From Idiomarina sp. (lineage in GTDB: Bacteria > Pseudomonadota > Gammaproteobacteria > Enterobacterales > Alteromonadaceae): DNA of 64,000 bases. This document shows, in pieces, positions 59,882-64,000 of the stretch; positions within the stretch are counted from its first letter, which is position 1, and each line of letters starts with the position of its first letter. Where the stretch lies: assembly GCA_020831965.1 (NCBI GenBank), contig JAFIFP010000008.1, positions 1-64,000 on the forward strand, written 5' to 3'. A model generated the notes under the pieces. The model saw nothing but the letters and a program-made list of their open reading frames with translations, ran no database searches and was not told the DNA's origin. A program made the translations under genes and the position numbers.

Positions 59882-60766
59882 ATGAGTACAAAACACGATA
59901 ATTCTAAGTACTATGTGCCCGACCAGAGTATCTGGCCTATCGTTGGCGCGCTCGCACTCGGGCTAATTGCCTTTGGTGCGGCGCACTACACCATCGAATG
60001 GTCAAATCAAGAAGCAGGCTTTGGCCATTGGGTGTTGTTAGCCGGTTTGGTTGTCCTAACCATCATGCTGGTTGGCTGGTTTGGCGATCAAATTCGCGAA
60101 TCACGTGCGGGCCTCTATAACGCGCAGCTCGGACGTTCATATCGTCAAGGCATGCTCTGGTTTATATTCTCGGAAGTCATGTTCTTCTTGGCGTTCTTCG
60201 GCGCCCTCTTCTATGCCCGTATGATCGCGGTGCCATGGTTAGGTGGAGCTGGCAATAACGAAATGACAAATCAGGTCTTGTGGCCAACCTTCGAAGCAAT
60301 TTGGCCGCTTGTAACCACCCCAGATGGCACAGAAACACAAGCCATGGGCTGGTTGGGTTTACCGCTTATCAACACCATTATCCTCGTGATCTCTTCTGTC
60401 ACCTTGCATTTTGCGCACGTTGGCTTGGAAGAAGGGAACCGTCGCAAGTTAAAAGTATGGCTCGTGGGCACTATTGCCTTAGGCCTGATCTTCTTAAGCT
60501 TACAGGCTTACGAATATGTAATCGCCTATCGTGACCTTGGTCTGACGTTACAATCGGGAATTTACGGTAACACGTTCTTCTTGTTAACCGGCTTCCATGG
60601 CTTACATGTCACCTTAGGTGCAATTCTATTAATTGTGATGGCGTTCCGAGTATTTGCGGGGCACTTCGACAAAGATAACCAGTTCGCTTTCGCGGCATCC
60701 GCTTGGTACTGGCACTTCGTCGACGTGGTGTGGATCTGCTTATTCGTCTTCGTTTACATCTTGTAA
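59882..60766 (+). CDS. coxC: Cytochrome c oxidase subunit III
   Basis: A non-catalytic structural subunit that stabilises the oxidase and holds lipid. The 294-residue protein has seven predicted helices and the subunit III segments FIFSEVMFFLAFFGALFYA, GLEEGNRRKL, FFLLTGFHGLHVTLGA and AASAWYWHFVDVVWI. It is the last plus-strand gene before the antisense DUF2909 gene; a hairpin at 60778-60802 may terminate or attenuate transcripts here. Confidence 0.96.
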   Translation: MSTKHDNSKYYVPDQSIWPIVGALALGLIAFGAAHYTIEWSNQEAGFGHWVLLAGLVVLTIMLVGWFGDQIRESRAGLYNAQLGRSYRQGMLWFIFSEVMFFLAFFGALFYARMIAVPWLGGAGNNEMTNQVLWPTFEAIWPLVTTPDGTETQAMGWLGLPLINTIILVISSVTLHFAHVGLEEGNRRKLKVWLVGTIALGLIFLSLQAYEYVIAYRDLGLTLQSGIYGNTFFLLTGFHGLHVTLGAILLIVMAFRVFAGHFDKDNQFAFAASAWYWHFVDVVWICLFVFVYIL

Positions 60767-60777
60767 GAAAATAAGCT

Positions 60778-60802
60778 CACGCCCCTTATGGATAGGGGCG
60801 TG
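60778..60802. terminator. GC-rich hairpin between coxC and the DUF2909 gene
   Basis: A perfect 8-bp stem CACGCCCC/GGGGCGTG with a 9-base loop that contains the DUF2909 stop codon. Neither side has a good T run; the minus strand continues AGCTTATTTTC. It could be a weak two-way terminator or an RNA stabiliser. Confidence 0.45.
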
Positions 60803-61007
60803 GGTTTGGTTCAAATACTCCGCTCGCTAATGCGATCACAACAATGATCAGCACCACAGCGGAAAAGAGCACACGACGGCCAATGTAATGTGACATTGGT
60901 GGGCGCTCAGGATCATTGCGAAGTACCGCAAACAAACCACGGAACAGGTTCGCAATGATATAGAGCAGTAGTGCTACAAGTAGCACTTTTAAAATAAGAT
61001 TCAGCAC
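60786..61007 (-). CDS. DUF2909 twin-transmembrane protein
   Basis: A 73-residue membrane protein with two hydrophobic helices (about 2-25 and 47-66) and a charged loop VLRNDPERPPMSHYIGRRV between them. It matches DUF2909, found in cytochrome oxidase clusters of many gammaproteobacteria and often antisense to them, as here. Function is unknown. Its promoter would lie in the 21 bp before the SURF1 gene or inside that gene. Confidence 0.8.
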   Translation of the reverse strand: MLNLILKVLLVALLLYIIANLFRGLFAVLRNDPERPPMSHYIGRRVLFSAVVLIIVVIALASGVFEPNPRPYP

Positions 61008-61028
61008 GGTTGGTCCTCAAAGGTAGTT

Positions 61029-61784
61029 ATGGCAGTCCTTCGCATCGGTTCTTATCAATTCAGGCTAAATCCGTTTGCCTTGGTCATTACTTTGCTTGCG
61101 ATTGCAATGATGATCAAGCTCGGATTCTGGCAAATTGATCGCGGCCAAGAAAAGCAAGCACTGATCGATCAACACGCACAAGCCTCAGCGCTTGAGTTTG
61201 AGCCTGTCACGCCAACTAATCTAGCGTCCTTGAGTACGCGACCCGATCAACCGGTGACGGTGACCACCGAGCTTGATCAAGAGCGTTACTTTTTAGTTGA
61301 GAATCAGATTTATCAGGGACGCGTTGGCTATCATGTAATTGCACTCGCACCGCTAACACATTGGGAGTCGACTTGGGTGCCAGTGAATTTTGGCTGGGTT
61401 CCCGCCAGTATTAGTCGCACGGAGAACCCTGACGTGCAGTTGCCTTCAGGTGAGATAGCGCTTGCTGGCCGGATTCATGTACCAGAAGCGCCTTTTCTGT
61501 TGAGAGAGCAAGAGTTAACTGGAGAATGGCCGCAACGTCTTCAGTACCCAGAATTAAATAAAATGGCCGAAGTTATAGACGGAACCTTAGCGCCATTTGT
61601 AGTCCGGCTGACGCCGGAAGGTGAGCACGGATTCGTTCGCGAGTGGCCCGTGGTAACTATGGAGCCTCACCGTCATTATGCGTATGCCTTGCAATGGTTT
61701 GGTCTTGCATTCGCCGCCGCAGTCGTTTTTTTAGTGGCTAGCCGTAAACGTGGTCGGTCCGTTCAAGCAGAGGAAGACTCATGA
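61029..61784 (+). CDS. SURF1 family cytochrome oxidase assembly protein
   Basis: Helps insert heme a into subunit I. The 251-residue protein has the typical two membrane helices (about 17-34 and 222-241) around a periplasmic domain with GFWQIDRGQEKQALID, YFLVENQIYQGRVGYHVIAL, VNFGWVPAS and the end HYAYALQWFGLAFAAA. It overlaps the next gene as ATGA. Confidence 0.92.
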   Translation: MAVLRIGSYQFRLNPFALVITLLAIAMMIKLGFWQIDRGQEKQALIDQHAQASALEFEPVTPTNLASLSTRPDQPVTVTTELDQERYFLVENQIYQGRVGYHVIALAPLTHWESTWVPVNFGWVPASISRTENPDVQLPSGEIALAGRIHVPEAPFLLREQELTGEWPQRLQYPELNKMAEVIDGTLAPFVVRLTPEGEHGFVREWPVVTMEPHRHYAYALQWFGLAFAAAVVFLVASRKRGRSVQAEEDS

Positions 61785-62362
61785 TGTCGCCTGAACAAAG
61801 TACAGTAACAGAACAACAAAAGCGTAATCGCAAAGTCCTGCTCATTGTTGCGGGAATATTCATTCTGCCTGTCACCATTGCGAAACTCGTGTTGCTGCTC
61901 GGTTGGTATGAGCCCGGTGTGTCACAAAAAGGCAATTTGTTAACCCCACCACTGGAAATTTCTCAAACCGACAACCGTGAATTGCCCGCCACCTGGCGTG
62001 TTGCTTATCAAGTACCTGCGGTATGCGACGAAGCCTGTGAGCATGGTCTGTATGTGTTAAGTCAGGTGTTTCATGCGCTCGGCCGCATGCAAAATCGCGT
62101 CACTCCGGTTGGCATTCAAGCGCAAGAGCAGATTCAAAACCTTCCTGAATTGCCACGTGACTCTACGCTGCAGTTTATCACCCTGCCAGAAACGCATGCG
62201 TTGTTAGACGAAGTACCACCAGCGAGCTTGTTGATTATCGATCCGCTGGGAAATGTCGTGATGTGGTATGAAGGAAGTGCTGATCGCCAACATATGATCA
62301 TGCAAGCGCGTGACTTGTTGGATGACCTAAAGAAACTCTTGAAGATGTCTCGAGTCGGGTGA
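61781..62362 (+). CDS. Membrane-anchored SCO-like protein of the cox cluster
   Basis: A 193-residue protein with one N-terminal membrane helix (about 18-42) and a periplasmic domain. The segment VPAVCDEACEHGLYVLSQ has a C-x3-C pair in the position where SCO/thioredoxin-fold copper chaperones have CxxxC, and LLIIDPLGNVVMWYEG resembles the later thioredoxin-fold strand pair. This suggests a divergent SCO-type redox or copper-handling role; family similarity is weak. It overlaps the SURF1 gene by 4 bp and precedes ctaA. Confidence 0.75.
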   Translation: MMSPEQSTVTEQQKRNRKVLLIVAGIFILPVTIAKLVLLLGWYEPGVSQKGNLLTPPLEISQTDNRELPATWRVAYQVPAVCDEACEHGLYVLSQVFHALGRMQNRVTPVGIQAQEQIQNLPELPRDSTLQFITLPETHALLDEVPPASLLIIDPLGNVVMWYEGSADRQHMIMQARDLLDDLKKLLKMSRVG

Positions 62363-62372
62363 GGATATAGAT

Positions 62373-63410
62373 ATGACAAAGTTAGTTCGCATTACCATTG
62401 GCTTAGTGATTGTCGTGATTGTTCTTGGCGCCTATACGCGCTTAACCGATGCCGGCTTGGGTTGTCCAGATTGGCCCGGTTGCTATGGCTTCCTTAAACC
62501 CCCGATCACTGAAGACCGGATGCTACTAGCAGAATCAGCTTTCCCAGAAGCACCGCTTGACCACTTCAAAGCATGGAATGAGATGATTCACCGCTACGCA
62601 GCGGGAATTCTCGGCCTGTTAATCTTTTTTATCAGTTACAAAGCGATTCAGCGTCGCTATTTTACCGAAGGCGAAGCCAAGTCCGACGCGCTCGCGCGGC
62701 CGTTTAAGCTACCTGTGGGCTTGAGTGCACTGATTATCTTCCAGGCAGCATTGGGTATGTGGACTGTCACCATGATGCTGCAACCTGCCGTGGTCATGGC
62801 ACATCTGTTGGGTGGTTTTACCACCTTCGCGCTATTAGCCTTGCTCTACTTGCGCGAAGCCCGCTTCAGGCCGCCGGTTGCCGACCAACAACTTCACTCC
62901 CTACTCTGGTTTGCAGTGGTTGTGCTGATTCTCGTGATTGCACAAATCGCCCTTGGTGGCTGGGTGGCAGCAAACTATGCCGCGCTGGCCTGTACTGACT
63001 TACCCATTTGCGAAGCGGGTTGGCGCGAGCGTCTCGATGTAGCGGGAGCCTTTAGCCTACCAGCAGCCGACACCTATGAGTTTGGCGTCCATAACTACGC
63101 TGAGCGGATGACCATGCATGTCTTTCATCGGATTGGCGCTATCGTGGTTACCGTTGCTCTGCTGGCATTACTTGCACAAATTTGGCGCCAGGCGAAAACT
63201 CGTTGGTTCCGCAGTTTGGCAGCCGTGATTACATTAATCTTAGTGGCACAGCTTACCCTTGGCGTCCTAAATGTCGTGTTAAGCCTGCCGTTACTTATTG
63301 CGGTTGCTCACAATTTTGTGGGTGCATTGCTGATGGTCAGTCTGGTAGTGTTGATTTACGCGCTCTATTGTTACAAGAAGAATATAAAGAAGGAGGCGAG
63401 TCATGTCTGA
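62373..63410 (+). CDS. ctaA: Heme A synthase (CtaA/COX15)
   Basis: Oxidises a methyl group of heme O to the formyl group of heme A. The 345-residue protein has eight membrane helices. Conserved heme-ligand regions include [57 protein letters not shown] and [12 protein letters not shown]. It overlaps ctaB by 8 bp; the two enzymes act in sequence from heme B to heme A. Confidence 0.95.
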   Translation: MTKLVRITIGLVIVVIVLGAYTRLTDAGLGCPDWPGCYGFLKPPITEDRMLLAESAFPEAPLDHFKAWNEMIHRYAAGILGLLIFFISYKAIQRRYFTEGEAKSDALARPFKLPVGLSALIIFQAALGMWTVTMMLQPAVVMAHLLGGFTTFALLALLYLREARFRPPVADQQLHSLLWFAVVVLILVIAQIALGGWVAANYAALACTDLPICEAGWRERLDVAGAFSLPAADTYEFGVHNYAERMTMHVFHRIGAIVVTVALLALLAQIWRQAKTRWFRSLAAVITLILVAQLTLGVLNVVLSLPLLIAVAHNFVGALLMVSLVVLIYALYCYKKNIKKEASHV

Positions 63411-64000
63411 ATCGATCGCCACAGCTCGTCGCGCCAGCTGGCGCGAGTACTATGAACTAACCAAGCCGCGCGTCGTAGCGCTGCTGTTGCTCACCGCTGT
63501 CGTTGGCATGTGTCTTGCCACTCAAACTTGGGTCGACTGGCAAATTCTGGTTCCGGCCTTAACGGGCATCGGCCTGATGGCTGGCTCGGCAGCAGCACTC
63601 AATCACCTCGTCGATCGCCACATCGACGCACGCATGGCCAGAACCCTCCGCCGACCCTTACCGACGGGCGCGTTATCGCCGCGTAAGGTCTTAGGCTTTG
63701 CGATGATTATTGGCACCTTGGGCTTTGTCATTCTCGAGCTCTTGGTGAACCGCATGACAGCAGTGCTCACGCTTGCAAGTCTGGTGGGCTACGCGGTGAT
63801 CTACACCATGTATCTCAAGCGAGCGACGCCGCAGAATATCGTGATTGGTGGAATTGCGGGCGCAGCGCCTCCGTTACTCGGTTGGACAGCAGTCACTGGT
63901 GAAATCCACGCCTACCCCTTGTTATTGGTGATGATTGTATTCACTTGGACCCCGCCGCACTTCTGGGCACTTGCAGTGCATCGCGCGAAAGATTACGAGC
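63403..64000 (+). CDS. ctaB: Protoheme IX farnesyltransferase, N-terminal part (cut by window edge)
   Basis: Converts heme B to heme O by adding a farnesyl group. About 199 residues are visible. The start follows AGGAGG 6 bp upstream. The sequence shows [20 protein letters not shown] and the first Asp-rich motif [20 protein letters not shown], typical of the UbiA-superfamily heme O synthase, then [11 protein letters not shown]. The 3' part lies beyond base 64000. Confidence 0.95.
   Translation, partial: MSESIATARRASWREYYELTKPRVVALLLLTAVVGMCLATQTWVDWQILVPALTGIGLMAGSAAALNHLVDRHIDARMARTLRRPLPTGALSPRKVLGFAMIIGTLGFVILELLVNRMTAVLTLASLVGYAVIYTMYLKRATPQNIVIGGIAGAAPPLLGWTAVTGEIHAYPLLLVMIVFTWTPPHFWALAVHRAKDYE

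Overview
The window is chromosomal core sequence from a marine-type gammaproteobacterium. Gene content and protein sequences (EF-Tu with the thrU-tyrU-glyT-thrT order, FabR, SthA, NudE, YrfG, YheT/U/V/S, AmiB with a LysM tail, secreted S9 and M16 peptidases, an aa3-type cytochrome c oxidase cluster) point to Alteromonadales, most probably Idiomarinaceae. The family assignment is inference from recognised protein similarity, not a phylogeny. No rRNA, CRISPR array, prophage, transposase gene or plasmid module was seen.

Layout. 1-670 (minus): four tRNA genes followed by the start of tuf, with a clear promoter ahead of them. 765-13283 (minus): purA, a kynureninase-like aminotransferase, and the conserved superoperon nnr-tsaE-amiB-mutL-miaA-hfq-hflX-hflK-hflC. 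queG diverges from nnr with only 16 bp between the two start codons. 14424-16664: yheV and the ABC-F factor yheS. 16747-22703 (minus): a large secreted DUF305/LVIVD protein and a pitrilysin-like lipoprotein protease, separated by a 506-bp gap holding five REP-like hairpins. 22741-30276: yheT-yheU, nudE-cysQ, yrfG, sthA, ompR-envZ and greB. 30376-36904: an S9D peptidase, a GST, tex and an AEC carrier. 36922-37956 (minus): a SprA-related HExxH protein preceded by a small flagellar-rod-like protein. 38069-39958: a fatty-acid desaturase and divergent fabR, with a candidate FabR operator in the desaturase promoter. 40013-42034: a second S9 peptidase. 42081-44624: an ABC-2 exporter pair flanked by two 149-bp direct repeats. 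44639-50520: pckA, coaD, kbl-tdh and glpE-glpG. 50562-55013: fliL-like, ubiC-ubiA, plsB. 55132-56226: lexA-sulA with two SOS boxes. 56541-64000: coxB-ctaD-ctaG-coxC, antisense DUF2909, SURF1, a SCO-like small protein, ctaA and ctaB (cut by the window end).

How the parts fit. The nnr-hflC block groups metabolite repair, tRNA modification (tsaE, miaA; queG alongside), RNA chaperoning, cell-wall cleavage and FtsH control. kbl-tdh degrades threonine to glycine. The desaturase and FabR form a membrane-fluidity module. The 56-64 kb block encodes terminal oxidase subunits, copper insertion and heme A synthesis. Three exported peptidases suggest growth on peptides.

I saw no wholly new defence or mobile system. 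The signals least explained by ordinary annotation are the 149-bp inverted-ended repeats bracketing the exporter, the REP/BIME cluster, the DUF305-His-rich-LVIVD fusion, the SprA/rod-like pair, the 12-bp repeats in the mutL linker and a G3:A70 mismatch in tRNA-Gly.
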